This document shows, one piece after another, positions 28,390 to 36,690 of a stretch of 64,000 nt of DNA. The stretch spans positions 434,001 through 498,000 of the forward strand of contig NZ_JOFH01000001.1 of NCBI RefSeq assembly GCF_000721235.1, written 5' to 3'. How positions within the stretch are numbered: the first letter of the stretch is position 1; the number at the start of each line of letters is the position of its first letter. Under the pieces are notes generated by a model. The model was not told the origin of the DNA. It saw only the letters and a list, made by a program, of their open reading frames with translations, and searched no databases. A program made the translations under genes and the position numbers. The stretch is from Streptomyces olivaceus (GTDB lineage Bacteria > Actinomycetota > Actinomycetes > Streptomycetales > Streptomycetaceae).

Positions 28390-29145
28390 ATGGCGTCCAG
28401 GGGGCGAGCGAAGACCGTGGTGCACTTCCCGACCACGCATCAGCGCGTGGTCGACGAGCTCGGACAACGCATCGTGGCGGGTGCGTGGGAGCCCGGTGAT
28501 GCGTTGCCGGTCGAGGACGTGCTCGCGGCCGGGATCGGCGTCAGCCGGGGGATATTGCGGGAAGCGGTCAAGGCACTGGTGGCCAAGGGAATGCTGCGCG
28601 TACGTCCGCGCACCGGCACGCGTGTGCTGCCCCCGGAGCACTGGAACCACCTGGACCGCGACGTGCTGCGCTGGAAGCAGGCCCGGGACGCGACGGCTCT
28701 GCTGCGCGACACGGGTGAAATGCGCCGGATCGTCGAGCCCGAGGCGGCCCGGCTCGCCGCCCACCGGGCCGGCCCCGACGACGTACGCGTCCTGTACGAC
28801 TCGCTGGCGGCCATGGAGGCCGCGGCGGCGGCCCCCGGGCGCAGCGGTTACGTCGAGGCGGACATCGCCTTCCACCGGGCCCTGCTCGACGCCAGCGGCA
28901 ACCGTCTCCTCGGCTCGCTGGGCCGGGCCGTGGACATCGCGCTGGAACACAGCTTCGTCGTCAGCACGCGGACCCCCGGCGCGGTGGAGGCGTCGTTGCC
29001 CCGTCACCGTGCCGTCGTGCAAGCCGTCGAGGCAGGTGATCCCGTGGCCGCGGCGGCCGCCGTACTGTCCGTCATCGAAGCCGCCGAACAGGAGATCGCC
29101 CAGTCGCCCGGATCGCCCGGCGACACCGGGCACGGGACCGTGTGA
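28390..29145 (+). CDS. GntR family regulator, FadR subfamily
   Basis: 251 residues from the ATG at 28390; GTG codons at 28417 and 28420 behind a GGGGGCGAG stretch are plausible true starts. The N-terminal GntR winged helix is QRVVDELGQRIVAGAWEPGDALPVEDVLAAGIGVSRGILREAVKALVAKGMLRVRPRTGTRVLP. The C-terminal FCD domain (residues ~95-235) has the metal/ligand pattern: Asp/His in EADIAFHRALLDASGN and the later histidine in LPRHRAVVQAVEAGD. Sugar acids are common ligands of this group. Its divergent partner is the sugar-acid dehydratase, so an aldonate inducer is likely. Confidence 0.88.
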   Translation: MASRGRAKTVVHFPTTHQRVVDELGQRIVAGAWEPGDALPVEDVLAAGIGVSRGILREAVKALVAKGMLRVRPRTGTRVLPPEHWNHLDRDVLRWKQARDATALLRDTGEMRRIVEPEAARLAAHRAGPDDVRVLYDSLAAMEAAAAAPGRSGYVEADIAFHRALLDASGNRLLGSLGRAVDIALEHSFVVSTRTPGAVEASLPRHRAVVQAVEAGDPVAAAAAVLSVIEAAEQEIAQSPGSPGDTGHGTV

Positions 29146-29378
29146 CAGCAGCCGGGCCGGACGGTCGTGGGCGCCGCGTCACGGCGCATGCCGCGGGGGC
29201 CGTGTTCCGCCGTCGGACACGACAGTCCGCCGCTCTGCGGCCCCGGCCATCCCGTAGGCGACGTTCGCCGACGCGACGGCGGTCGCCCCGGTGGAAGGGT
29301 CGGTGTCCGGCCGTACCGGCCGACGGACCGCACCGCCCGGCGCCCACCGCGAAGGCGGCACCGATGAAGAGGACGAAC

Positions 29379-29852
29379 ATGCCGAACACAGCCGTTTTCC
29401 ACACCGCTGACGACGCCCCTGCCCCATGGGCGGACCGCATCGGTAGGTGGCTGATGGCCTTCGACGCCGTCGCGACGCTCGGGGCGTTGGCACGAGGCAT
29501 CCAGATCATGACCGACGTGTCCGACGAACGCCTGCTGACGGAGGCCTGGCGGACCTTCGCGTACGTCCTGTTCGCGGGGCTGTGGGCGCTCATCGCCGTC
29601 GCACCGCGCGGTCAACGAGGGCTGTGGGAACTGCTGCTGCTCCACAAGACGGCGGTCACGGTGTTCGCTCTCGCGGTCGGTCACGTGCCCGAATCGTCGC
29701 AGACCGCCTTGGTCGACGGATTCCTCGTCGTGTCCACCGCGGCGGCCTACGTACTGTGCCGCGGCTGGCAGGCATGGCGCCCCGCGGCGCCCGCACCCGT
29801 GGGCGGCGCACCCGTACCGGCACGGACGGACGCCTCCGCCACGCACGCGTGA
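29379..29852 (+). CDS. Small integral membrane protein of unknown function
   Basis: 157 residues. AAGAGGA precedes the ATG at 29379, and another ATG lies 15 nt upstream at 29364. Hydropathy by eye suggests four membrane segments: around LMAFDAVATLGALARGIQI, the stretch AYVLFAGLWALIAVA, TAVTVFALAVGHV, and GFLVVSTAAAYVLCRGW. The tail is proline/alanine rich. No catalytic motif was seen. It resembles the short conserved membrane proteins often annotated as hypothetical in actinobacteria. It stands alone between the GntR gene and the convergent glycosyltransferase gene. Confidence 0.6.
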   Translation: MPNTAVFHTADDAPAPWADRIGRWLMAFDAVATLGALARGIQIMTDVSDERLLTEAWRTFAYVLFAGLWALIAVAPRGQRGLWELLLLHKTAVTVFALAVGHVPESSQTALVDGFLVVSTAAAYVLCRGWQAWRPAAPAPVGGAPVPARTDASATHA

Positions 29853-29872
29853 CCGCGGGAGGGGCCCGGGAG

Positions 29873-29910
29873 GGGCAGGGGTGGGCGGCCGAGACCGTCC
29901 GCCCCTGCCC
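29873..29910 (+). terminator. Bidirectional hairpin between convergent genes
   Basis: GGGCAGGGG (29873-29881) with the following GGGCGG pairs with CCGCCCCTGCCC (29899-29910), with a short bulge. It lies between the small membrane protein and the end of the glycosyltransferase gene on the other strand. Confidence 0.55.
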
Positions 29911-29998
29911 TTTCCTGCGCCGCCCTGCCTACGGAGCGGCGCGCCACGCTCGGCAGCCGTCGTGACCGGCCCGCACGTCCGCCGTCCCGGGCGGAGGA

Positions 29999-32164
29999 TC
30001 AGGCGACCGGGAACACCCTGCGCACGACGCGTTCGGCGGCCCGTCCGTCGTCGTACGGGCAGAAGCGCTCGCGGAACGCACCGCGCAGCTCCGCCGCCTC
30101 CGGTTCCTCCGCCCCGCCGCCGGTGATCAGGTGCGCCAGCTCGGGCAGTGTCCTGGCGACGGCCCCGGGCGGGGTGGCGAGCAGGTCGAAGTAGGTGCCG
30201 CGCTGCTGCCGGTAGTGCTCCCAGTCCGGAACGTAGAGCACGATGGGACGGTCCGGAAGGACCGCGAAGTCGAACATCAGGGACGAGTAGTCGGTCACCA
30301 GGAGGTCGGCGGCCAGGCACAGTTCCTCGACCGACGGGTACGCCGACACGTCCAGGACCCGGGCGCCCTGCCCGTCGGGCAGGGGCTCGGCGCCGGCCTC
30401 CAGGTAGTGCCGGCGGACGAGCAGGGTGTACCCGGGGCCGAGCTCGCGGGTGAGTTCGGCGAGCTCCTGCGCCTGCCGGGGCGACGTGTCGCCGTCCCGG
30501 TGCGTCGGCGCCCACAGGACCGTCCTGCCGCCGGCGGGCGCACCCACCGCCTCACGGGCGGCCGCGCGGTCCGCCGGCCCGGCGGCGGCCAGACGGTCGT
30601 TGCGGGGGTAGCCCGTTTCCAGCACCTCGTACCGTCCGGGGTAGGCGCCGGTGAACGCGGTGGTGGTGTGCGGGTTCGGGGAGACGAGGTAGTCCCAGCG
30701 GCCGACGTGCTCCAGGAGCCGCTCGAAGTCCATGTCCGCCGCGCTGGGCCTGCCCCGCAGGTCGAGGCCCATGTGCTTGAGCGGCGTGCCGTGCTGGGTC
30801 TGCACGTGCACCGAACCCTCGCGCTTGGTCGTCGCGTGCGGGAAGTTGACGTTGTTCACCAGGTACTTGGCGGTCGCCATCACCTTGAGGTACCGCAGCG
30901 TGTTCGCGGCGACCCAGTCCACGCCCTCGGGCATCCGCGCCCCGGCGGCCTTGTCGGCCACGACCCACACGCCCCGCACGGACGGCGCCAGCTCTTTCGC
31001 CCGTTCGTAGATGGCAGCCGGGTTGCAGGCGTATCCGCGGTACCAGTAGGCGGCGTACACGGCCAGGTTCTCGTTCATCGGCAGCCGCAGGAGGGCCCGG
31101 TAGAGGCCGCGGCGCCCGAGTCCCAGCACACCGCGCACGGCACGCTTCGACGAGGCCGGCGCCCGGCCTGCCGACGTGCGCAGCCGGTTCGCGTCGTCCA
31201 TGCGGTGGAACGCCCCCCGCGCGCCCCGCGCCACGCACCGGAACTGCAGTCCGCGCGCCCCGCCCGGGAACGAGTAGCCGTCCGGCCTGCGGTCGCGGAA
31301 GTGCCGGGTCAGGCGTCGGAAGAACTCCTTCCGCAGGTCGCCGGGGACCAGGCCGGGCGTCCGGTAGACCGTGATGCCGTGCAGCACCGTGCGGTCGAAG
31401 ACCCGCTGCCGCATCCGGGGCGACACGTCGTCCCGGTGCCCGTCGAGGAAGTCGAATATGCGTTCGTACTGAGCGAAGGCGTCCAGGTGCTTCGGGGAGC
31501 TGCTGTGGGTGATGGCGCCTTCGCGCTCGCGCCGGTAGTAGTAGCAGGGCCGGTCCAGATAGCTGATCCGCTCGGCCGCCAGCAGCAGCGGATAGGTGAC
31601 GGATATGTCCTCGTAGTACCCCGCGCCGAAGGCGACGTCCAGGCCGAGCAGGTGGTCGCGGCGCACCACCTTGTTCCACACGGACATGATCATGTTCAGC
31701 AGTTGCGGCTTCTCGGCCAGCGTGAAGGTCTCCGGCGGCGGGGGATCCGCGATCTGCTTCCGCCAGGTGTTCGGCTCCACGCGTCCGTCCGGATACCCGC
31801 GGACGAAGTCCGTCACCAGGACGTCGGGGCGCACCTGGGCCAGCCGCTCCGCGACCGCGGCCACCGCCCCGTCCGTCAGCCGGTCGTCGCCGTCCACGAA
31901 CCAGACGTATTCCCCCGTCGCCAGCTCGAGGCCGGCCTTGCGCGCACCTCCCAGGCCCCGGTTCTCGGCCAGGTGCACCACCCGCAGGCGCTCGTCCCGC
32001 TCCGCGTAGGAGTCCAGTATCCCGGCGCACCCGTCCGGCGACGCGTCGTCGACGGCTATGAGCTCGAGGTCCGCGCCGTCCTGCGCGAGCAGGGAGTCCA
32101 GGCACTCGGGCAACAGAGCCTCAACCCCGTGCACTGGGACGATGATGCTGATTCGAAGATCCAT
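29999..32164 (-). CDS. GT2 glycosyltransferase fused to a TagF-like polyol-phosphate transferase
   Basis: 721 residues. Residues 1-~230 are a GT-A family 2 domain (ISIIVPVHGVEALLPECLDSLLAQ, VDDASPDG, VWFVDGDDRLTDGAV with the metal-binding DxD-type triplet). Residues ~360-715 are a CDP-glycerol:poly(glycerophosphate) transferase domain: QTQHGTPLKHMG with the catalytic-type His, VSPNPHTTTAFTGAY, ETGYPRNDRL, WAPTHRDGD, and LLVTDYSSLMFDFAVL near the C-terminus. Such fusions build teichoic-acid-like or teichulosonic wall polymers at the inner membrane face. The start at 32164 is the first ATG of the GT2 fold. It is a single gene with no tag operon next to it. Confidence 0.88.
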   Translation of the reverse strand: MDLRISIIVPVHGVEALLPECLDSLLAQDGADLELIAVDDASPDGCAGILDSYAERDERLRVVHLAENRGLGGARKAGLELATGEYVWFVDGDDRLTDGAVAAVAERLAQVRPDVLVTDFVRGYPDGRVEPNTWRKQIADPPPPETFTLAEKPQLLNMIMSVWNKVVRRDHLLGLDVAFGAGYYEDISVTYPLLLAAERISYLDRPCYYYRREREGAITHSSSPKHLDAFAQYERIFDFLDGHRDDVSPRMRQRVFDRTVLHGITVYRTPGLVPGDLRKEFFRRLTRHFRDRRPDGYSFPGGARGLQFRCVARGARGAFHRMDDANRLRTSAGRAPASSKRAVRGVLGLGRRGLYRALLRLPMNENLAVYAAYWYRGYACNPAAIYERAKELAPSVRGVWVVADKAAGARMPEGVDWVAANTLRYLKVMATAKYLVNNVNFPHATTKREGSVHVQTQHGTPLKHMGLDLRGRPSAADMDFERLLEHVGRWDYLVSPNPHTTTAFTGAYPGRYEVLETGYPRNDRLAAAGPADRAAAREAVGAPAGGRTVLWAPTHRDGDTSPRQAQELAELTRELGPGYTLLVRRHYLEAGAEPLPDGQGARVLDVSAYPSVEELCLAADLLVTDYSSLMFDFAVLPDRPIVLYVPDWEHYRQQRGTYFDLLATPPGAVARTLPELAHLITGGGAEEPEAAELRGAFRERFCPYDDGRAAERVVRRVFPVA

Positions 32165-32278
32165 GCTGGCAATCCATGCGGGTAGGGGGCGGTCGGAGCA
32201 GACGGTGGTGGCGCCGGAGGACCCGGACGGCGACGGGACGGGAACCATGGTTCCCGTCGGAGTGCGGGCACGCACAGA

Positions 32279-33055
32279 CTACGGAACATCCGTGCGACCG
32301 AGAGCCGTCGCCCCGCTCCGGGCCGGACGGGCGGGGCGGCCCAGGCGGACGGGGACGCCGGGAGAGTAGAGGACGCTGACCGGGTCGCCGAGGGGCTCCG
32401 GCACCCCGGCGCGCGCCACCAGGTCCTCGTCGCAGGTGACGATCTCGGCGCGGTGCAGGGGCCAGCGGGGGTGGTGGTTGGGCAGGTACGCCGAACCGCC
32501 GAAGAACGCGTTGTGCATCCCCCAGCGCGCGGTGAGGAAGTGCTCCAGGTCGCTCGGCTCGTGTATGCGCTCGCCCGGCCGCACGGTGATGCGGCTGCGG
32601 GCGCCCCGCGGGCCGGGCCAGCGACGGGAGCTGGTGTAGGTCACCGTCTCACCGACGGACCGGACGGACATGCGGGACCACAGGTAGGGCAGCCGGAAAC
32701 CGGCGCGGCCCATCAGCACCGGTATCAGGCGGGAGGCGTCCATCGACCTGAAGACCACTCCGCGCCGCCCGTGGGAGTCCACGCTGTACAGGCGGACGTT
32801 GGTCTCCGGGAAGGAGCCGAAGTACGGGACCCCGGGAAGCCGCAGCCATCCGACCCGGTGCATCCGGAAGGCGACGAGTCCGACGTACGTCAGCCCGTCG
32901 TGCGTGTCGGGCACGGTGCCGTGCGGCATGAGACCGGCCACGGCCGCGGGCTCGACGGCCCAGTGGATGAAGGCGAGGTCGAGCCACTCCTGGGTGAGCA
33001 GCGGCATCGGGATCGCCGCGGGGGCGTCGGGAGTGATGGCGCTGGGCTTCTGCAC
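32279..33055 (-). CDS. YqjF/DUF2071 family protein
   Basis: 258 residues matching DUF2071 along most of its length: LLTQEWLDLAFIHWAVEPAAVAGLMP at the N-terminus, YVGLVAFRM, PYFGSFPETNVRLYS (the conserved F-x-E-x-N-V-R motif), GRRGVVFRSMDASR, and EHFLTARWGMHNAF near residue 175. The fold is related to acetoacetate-decarboxylase-like proteins, but no function is established. It lies 115 nt upstream of the TagF-like gene on the same strand. There is no signal peptide or membrane segment, so it is probably cytoplasmic. Confidence 0.8.
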   Translation of the reverse strand: MQKPSAITPDAPAAIPMPLLTQEWLDLAFIHWAVEPAAVAGLMPHGTVPDTHDGLTYVGLVAFRMHRVGWLRLPGVPYFGSFPETNVRLYSVDSHGRRGVVFRSMDASRLIPVLMGRAGFRLPYLWSRMSVRSVGETVTYTSSRRWPGPRGARSRITVRPGERIHEPSDLEHFLTARWGMHNAFFGGSAYLPNHHPRWPLHRAEIVTCDEDLVARAGVPEPLGDPVSVLYSPGVPVRLGRPARPARSGATALGRTDVP

Positions 33056-33191
33056 GGGCCAAGGATGACAGAGGGGTCCGACAGTCGGCCGGTCGGTGCC
33101 CCGTGCATACCCCGGTCCTCACCGGTCGCACCGCCCTCGCGGCCCGGGTGCGCCGTAGTATCGGACGATCTCCTGGGGAAGGCGGGCGGGC

Positions 33192-34217
33192 ATGGGCAGG
33201 CAGCGTCCCGGTACGCCGACGCTGGAGGAGGTGGCCGCCCTCGCCGGTGTGGGACGGGGCACCGTGTCGAGGGTCGTCAACAACGCGGCCGGGGTGCGGG
33301 ACTCGACGCGCCGGGCGGTGCGGCAGGCCATCGCCGAGCTGGGGTACGTTCCCAATCTCGCGGCCCGGTCACTGGCGGGGCATCGTGCGGACGCCGTCGC
33401 TCTGGTGATGACGGAGCCCGACTGGCGGCTGTTCGGTGAGCCCTTCTTCACGGAGGTGGTCCACGCCGTCGGTGACGCCCTCACCGACACACCGGTGCAG
33501 TTGCTGCTCACCCTGGTCCGCACGGACACCGAGCGGCAGCGCTTCGTGGAGTACGCGCGCGGCGGCCGCGTCGACGGCGTGCTGCTGATGTCGGTGCACG
33601 CCGAGGACGCCCTGCCGGACATGCTCGCCAAGGCCGGGCTGCCCACGGTCATGCTGGGACGCCGTTCCGGCGACGAGACGATCACCTACGTCGACGCCGA
33701 CAACACCGCCGGTGCGCGCGGCGCGGTCGCCCACCTGCTGGACGCCGGCCGGACCACGATCGGCGCGGTCAGCGGTCCGCTCGACATGTACGTCGCCCAG
33801 TGCCGGCTGCGCGGATACCGGGAGGCCCTCGAAGGGGCGGGAGTGACCCCCGCGTCCTCGCTCGTCGTCGAGGGGAGCGACTTCACGGAGCAGAGCGGGC
33901 GCCGGGCCATGGCCGACCTGATCTCCAGGAGGCCGGAACTCGACGCGGTCTTCGCGGCGTCGGACACGCTGGCCGCCGGTGCGCTCGACGCGCTGCGCGC
34001 GGCGGGACGACGGGTGCCGCGGGACGTCGCGGTGATCGGCTTCGACGACGTGCATCCGGCGCGGCCCACGGAGCCGCCGCTGACGACGGTCCGCCAGCCG
34101 CTGGGAGAGATCGGACGCACGATGGTGCGGCTCCTGCTGGAGGAGATGGAGGACTCCCCCGCCGGCGGGCGCAGCGTCGTCCTCCCCACGGAACTGGTGG
34201 TCCGGGACTCCGCCTGA
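33192..34217 (+). CDS. LacI family regulator (CelR/CebR-like)
   Basis: 341 residues. The HTH is at residues 9-55 (PTLEEVAALAGVGRGTVSRVVNNAAGVRDSTRRAVRQAIAELGYVPN). The ligand domain has VDGVLLMSVHAED, YVDADNTAGARGAVAHLLDAGR, AVFAASDTLAAGALDALRAAGRRVPRDVAVIGFDDVHPA and PLTTVRQPLGEIG. It stands directly before two CebR-like boxes and the GH12/AA10 genes. It is the local candidate for their control, although CebR encoded elsewhere at the cellobiose importer could be the actual repressor. The inducer would be a cello-oligomer. The ATG at 33192 has no strong RBS. Confidence 0.88.
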   Translation: MGRQRPGTPTLEEVAALAGVGRGTVSRVVNNAAGVRDSTRRAVRQAIAELGYVPNLAARSLAGHRADAVALVMTEPDWRLFGEPFFTEVVHAVGDALTDTPVQLLLTLVRTDTERQRFVEYARGGRVDGVLLMSVHAEDALPDMLAKAGLPTVMLGRRSGDETITYVDADNTAGARGAVAHLLDAGRTTIGAVSGPLDMYVAQCRLRGYREALEGAGVTPASSLVVEGSDFTEQSGRRAMADLISRRPELDAVFAASDTLAAGALDALRAAGRRVPRDVAVIGFDDVHPARPTEPPLTTVRQPLGEIGRTMVRLLLEEMEDSPAGGRSVVLPTELVVRDSA

Positions 34218-34360
34218 CCGCGGCACCCCACAGCCCGCGCCCCACCTCCCGCACATTTCCCCTCCCCCACCTGGCGCTTCGCAATTTCCTCGACGACTCC
34301 GGCGCGCGCAGTCTTGTCAGGAGCATGAACCGCTTCTACAGTCCCCAGACAACCGGTTAG

Positions 34361-34374
34361 TGGGAGCGCTCCCA
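34361..34374. promoter_or_regulatory. CebR box 1, TGGGAGCGCTCCCA
   Basis: A perfect 14-bp palindrome identical to the established CebR/CelR operator of Streptomyces and Thermobifida, 81 nt before the GH12 start. Confidence 0.9.
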
Positions 34375-34386
34375 TCAGTGGGGAGT

Positions 34387-34400
34387 TGGGAGCGCTCCCG
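34387..34400. promoter_or_regulatory. CebR box 2, TGGGAGCGCTCCCG
   Basis: 13 of 14 positions match the CebR box. It is centred 26 bp from box 1, about two and a half helical turns, 55 nt before the GH12 start. Confidence 0.82.
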
Positions 34401-34454
34401 CCCGGCCCCCTCCTTCGCCCCCTCTTCCCCCCGCACCCTCCCGGAGAGGCCCCC

Positions 34455-35249
34455 ATGCGAACGCCACGGCGCCAAGTCCGTTCCCGCCGCGCCCTCCTGA
34501 GCGCACTGATCGCCGGCCAGGCGGTCGTCGCGTCACTCGTCACCGCGGCTGTACCGGCCCAGGCGGACACCACGATCTGCGAACCCTTCGGCACGACGAC
34601 GGTCCAGGGACGGTACGTCGTCCAGAACAACCGCTGGGGATCCGACGCCGCCCAGTGCGTCACCGCCACCGACACCGGCTTCCGCGTCACCCGGGCCGAC
34701 GGCTCGGCGCCGACCAGCGGGGCCCCGAAGTCCTATCCGTCCGTCTTCAACGGCTGCCACTACACGGTCTGTTCGCCGGGCACCAACCTGCCGGCGCGGC
34801 TCGACACCGTGTCCCGGGCCCCCTCCGGCATCTCGTACGGCTTCGTGGACGACGCCACCTACAACGCCTCGTACGACATCTGGCTCGATCCGGATCCACG
34901 CACCGACGGGGTGAACCGGACCGAGATCATGATCTGGTTCAACCGGGTGGGCCCCATCCAGCCCATCGGTTCCCCCGTCGGTTCGGCGACCGTCGGCGGC
35001 CGCGGCTGGGAGGTGTGGAGCGGCGGCAACGGCTCCAACGACGTGCTGTCGTTCGTGGCGCCGTCGGCGATCAGCGGCTGGGACTTCGACGTGATGGACT
35101 TCGTCCGGGCCACCGTCGCGCGCGGGCTCGCCGAGGAGGACTGGTACCTGACGAGCGTCCAGGCCGGCTTCGAGCCGTGGGAGAACGGCGCCGGGCTGGC
35201 CGTCACCTCCTTCTCCTCCGCGGTCGAGACCGGGGGCACCGCGGCGTAG
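34455..35249 (+). CDS. celB: Secreted GH12 endo-1,4-beta-glucanase without CBM
   Basis: 264 residues. The ATG at 34455 follows GGAGAGG. The signal peptide runs to about AVPAQA (residue 36) and the mature part starts DTTICEPFG. The GH12 beta-jelly roll is complete: WG(S)DAAQCV, PSVFNGCHY, nucleophile Glu in NRTEIMIWFNRVG (~157) and acid/base Glu in GFEPWENGAGL (~239). The S. lividans/S. coelicolor CelB that I remember is ~381 residues, with a linker and a C-terminal CBM2. Here the frame stops at ETGGTAA, right where the linker should begin, and no CBM remnant follows. It hydrolyses soluble or amorphous cellulose outside the cell. The paired LPMO gene lies 219 nt downstream. Confidence 0.92.
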   Translation: MRTPRRQVRSRRALLSALIAGQAVVASLVTAAVPAQADTTICEPFGTTTVQGRYVVQNNRWGSDAAQCVTATDTGFRVTRADGSAPTSGAPKSYPSVFNGCHYTVCSPGTNLPARLDTVSRAPSGISYGFVDDATYNASYDIWLDPDPRTDGVNRTEIMIWFNRVGPIQPIGSPVGSATVGGRGWEVWSGGNGSNDVLSFVAPSAISGWDFDVMDFVRATVARGLAEEDWYLTSVQAGFEPWENGAGLAVTSFSSAVETGGTAA

Positions 35250-35468
35250 CGGCCGCGCTCCGGACCCACCGCCTCCCGCCCGGCCCTCCCGCCCCCTCGC
35301 CCGTCCGGTCCACGCACCCCGGGCGGGCGGGGGTTCCACCTCCGCGAGCACGCCGCGCCCCCCGCTCCTCCTCCTACTCCCGCGCTCCCTCCCTTACTCG
35401 CCCACTCGCTCGCACGACAGCGGCACCACCGGACAAGAGGACACCAACCCCGAGACTGGAGACCCCCT

Positions 35469-36566
35469 ATGGCTCGACGCATGGCTCCACGCGGCAGATA
35501 CCTGTCGCTGGCAGCGGTACTGGCCACCCTGCTCGGCACCCTCGGCGTGACCTTCCTGCTGGGGCAGGGACGGGCCGAGGCACACGGCGTTGCGATGACG
35601 CCGGGCTCCCGGACCTACCTGTGCCAGCTGGACGCCAAGACCGGCACGGGCGCCCTCGACCCGACCAACCCGGCCTGTCAGGCCGCCCTCGACGAGAGCG
35701 GGGCGAACGCGCTGTACAACTGGTTCGCCGTCCTCGACTCCAACGCGGGCGGGCGCGGCGCCGGTTACGTGCCGGACGGCACCCTGTGCAGCGCCGGCGA
35801 CCGGTCCCCGTACGACTTCTCCGCCTACAACGCGGCCCGCGCCGACTGGCCGCGCACGCATCTGACGTCGGGTGCGACGATCCCGGTGGAGTACAGCAAC
35901 TGGGCGGCCCACCCGGGCGACTTCAAGGTGTACCTGACCAAGCCGGGCTGGTCTCCCACGTCCGAGCTGGGCTGGGACGACCTGGACCTGATCCAGACGG
36001 TGACCGACCCGCCCCAGCAGGGCTCGCCGGGCACCGACGGGGGCCACTACTACTGGGACCTCGCGCTGCCCTCGGGGCGCTCGGGCGACGCGCTGATCTT
36101 CATGCAGTGGGTGCGTTCGGACAGCCAGGAGAACTTCTTCTCCTGCTCCGACGTCGTCTTCGACGGCGGCAACGGCGAGGTCACCGGCATCGGCGGTTCG
36201 GGCAGCACCCCGAGCCCGGACCCGACCGACCCGACGACTCCGCCGCCCACCCACTCCGGTTCCTGCATGGCCGTCTACTCCGTGGAGAGCTCCTGGGGCG
36301 GTGGCTTCCAGGGCTCCGTCGAGGTGATGAACCACGGCACCGAACCGCTGAGCGGCTGGGCCGTGCAGTGGCGGCCGGGTGACGGGACCACGCTGGACGC
36401 GGTGTGGAACGGCTCGCTGACCAGCGGCACCGACGGTTCGGTGACGGTACGCAACGTGGACCACAACCGGGTGGTCCCGCCGGACGGCACTGCGACCTTC
36501 GGCTTCACCGCCAAGTCGTCGGGCAACGACTTCCCGGCGGACTCGATCGGCTGCGTGACGGCCTGA
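35469..36566 (+). CDS. AA10 lytic polysaccharide monooxygenase with CBM2 (CelS2-like)
   Basis: 365 residues. The signal peptide is 1-38 (AEA cleavage), exposing His39 as the N-terminal copper ligand (HGVAMTPGSR). His148 in YSNWAAHPGDF is the second histidine-brace ligand, and the axial Phe is in QENFFSCSD. A Pro/Thr/Ser linker (~237-260, TPSPDPTDPTTPPPT) leads to a CBM2 of ~100 residues (CMAVYSVESSWGGGFQGSVEV, LSGWAVQW, AVWNG, CVTA) with the conserved tryptophans. It is close to S. coelicolor CelS2, a C1-oxidising cellulose-active LPMO. It breaks crystalline cellulose so that the GH12 can act. It is probably expressed with that gene under the CebR boxes. Confidence 0.93.
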   Translation: MARRMAPRGRYLSLAAVLATLLGTLGVTFLLGQGRAEAHGVAMTPGSRTYLCQLDAKTGTGALDPTNPACQAALDESGANALYNWFAVLDSNAGGRGAGYVPDGTLCSAGDRSPYDFSAYNAARADWPRTHLTSGATIPVEYSNWAAHPGDFKVYLTKPGWSPTSELGWDDLDLIQTVTDPPQQGSPGTDGGHYYWDLALPSGRSGDALIFMQWVRSDSQENFFSCSDVVFDGGNGEVTGIGGSGSTPSPDPTDPTTPPPTHSGSCMAVYSVESSWGGGFQGSVEVMNHGTEPLSGWAVQWRPGDGTTLDAVWNGSLTSGTDGSVTVRNVDHNRVVPPDGTATFGFTAKSSGNDFPADSIGCVTA

Positions 36567-36592
36567 CCCGTCCGCACCACGTCCGGAAACGG

Positions 36593-36624
36593 GTCGGCGG
36601 GGCCCCGGGAGGAGCCCCGCCGAC
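36593..36624 (+). terminator. Hairpin terminator after the LPMO gene
   Basis: Perfect 11-bp arms (36593-36603 and 36614-36624, GTCGGCGGGGC and its complement) with a 10-nt loop, starting 27 nt after the stop. Confidence 0.75.
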
Positions 36625-36690
36625 CTCACGTACCGGTTACAACTCGCTCAACCTCTGGTTGCGGGACGATGATCGCGCGACGATGGGCCC

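Noticed and set aside
28285..29133. Upstream extension of the sugar-acid dehydratase frame to 861 codons
   Set aside because: It would run through the divergent FadR-type gene and the operator. The ATG at 28284 has an RBS and matches the family N-terminus.
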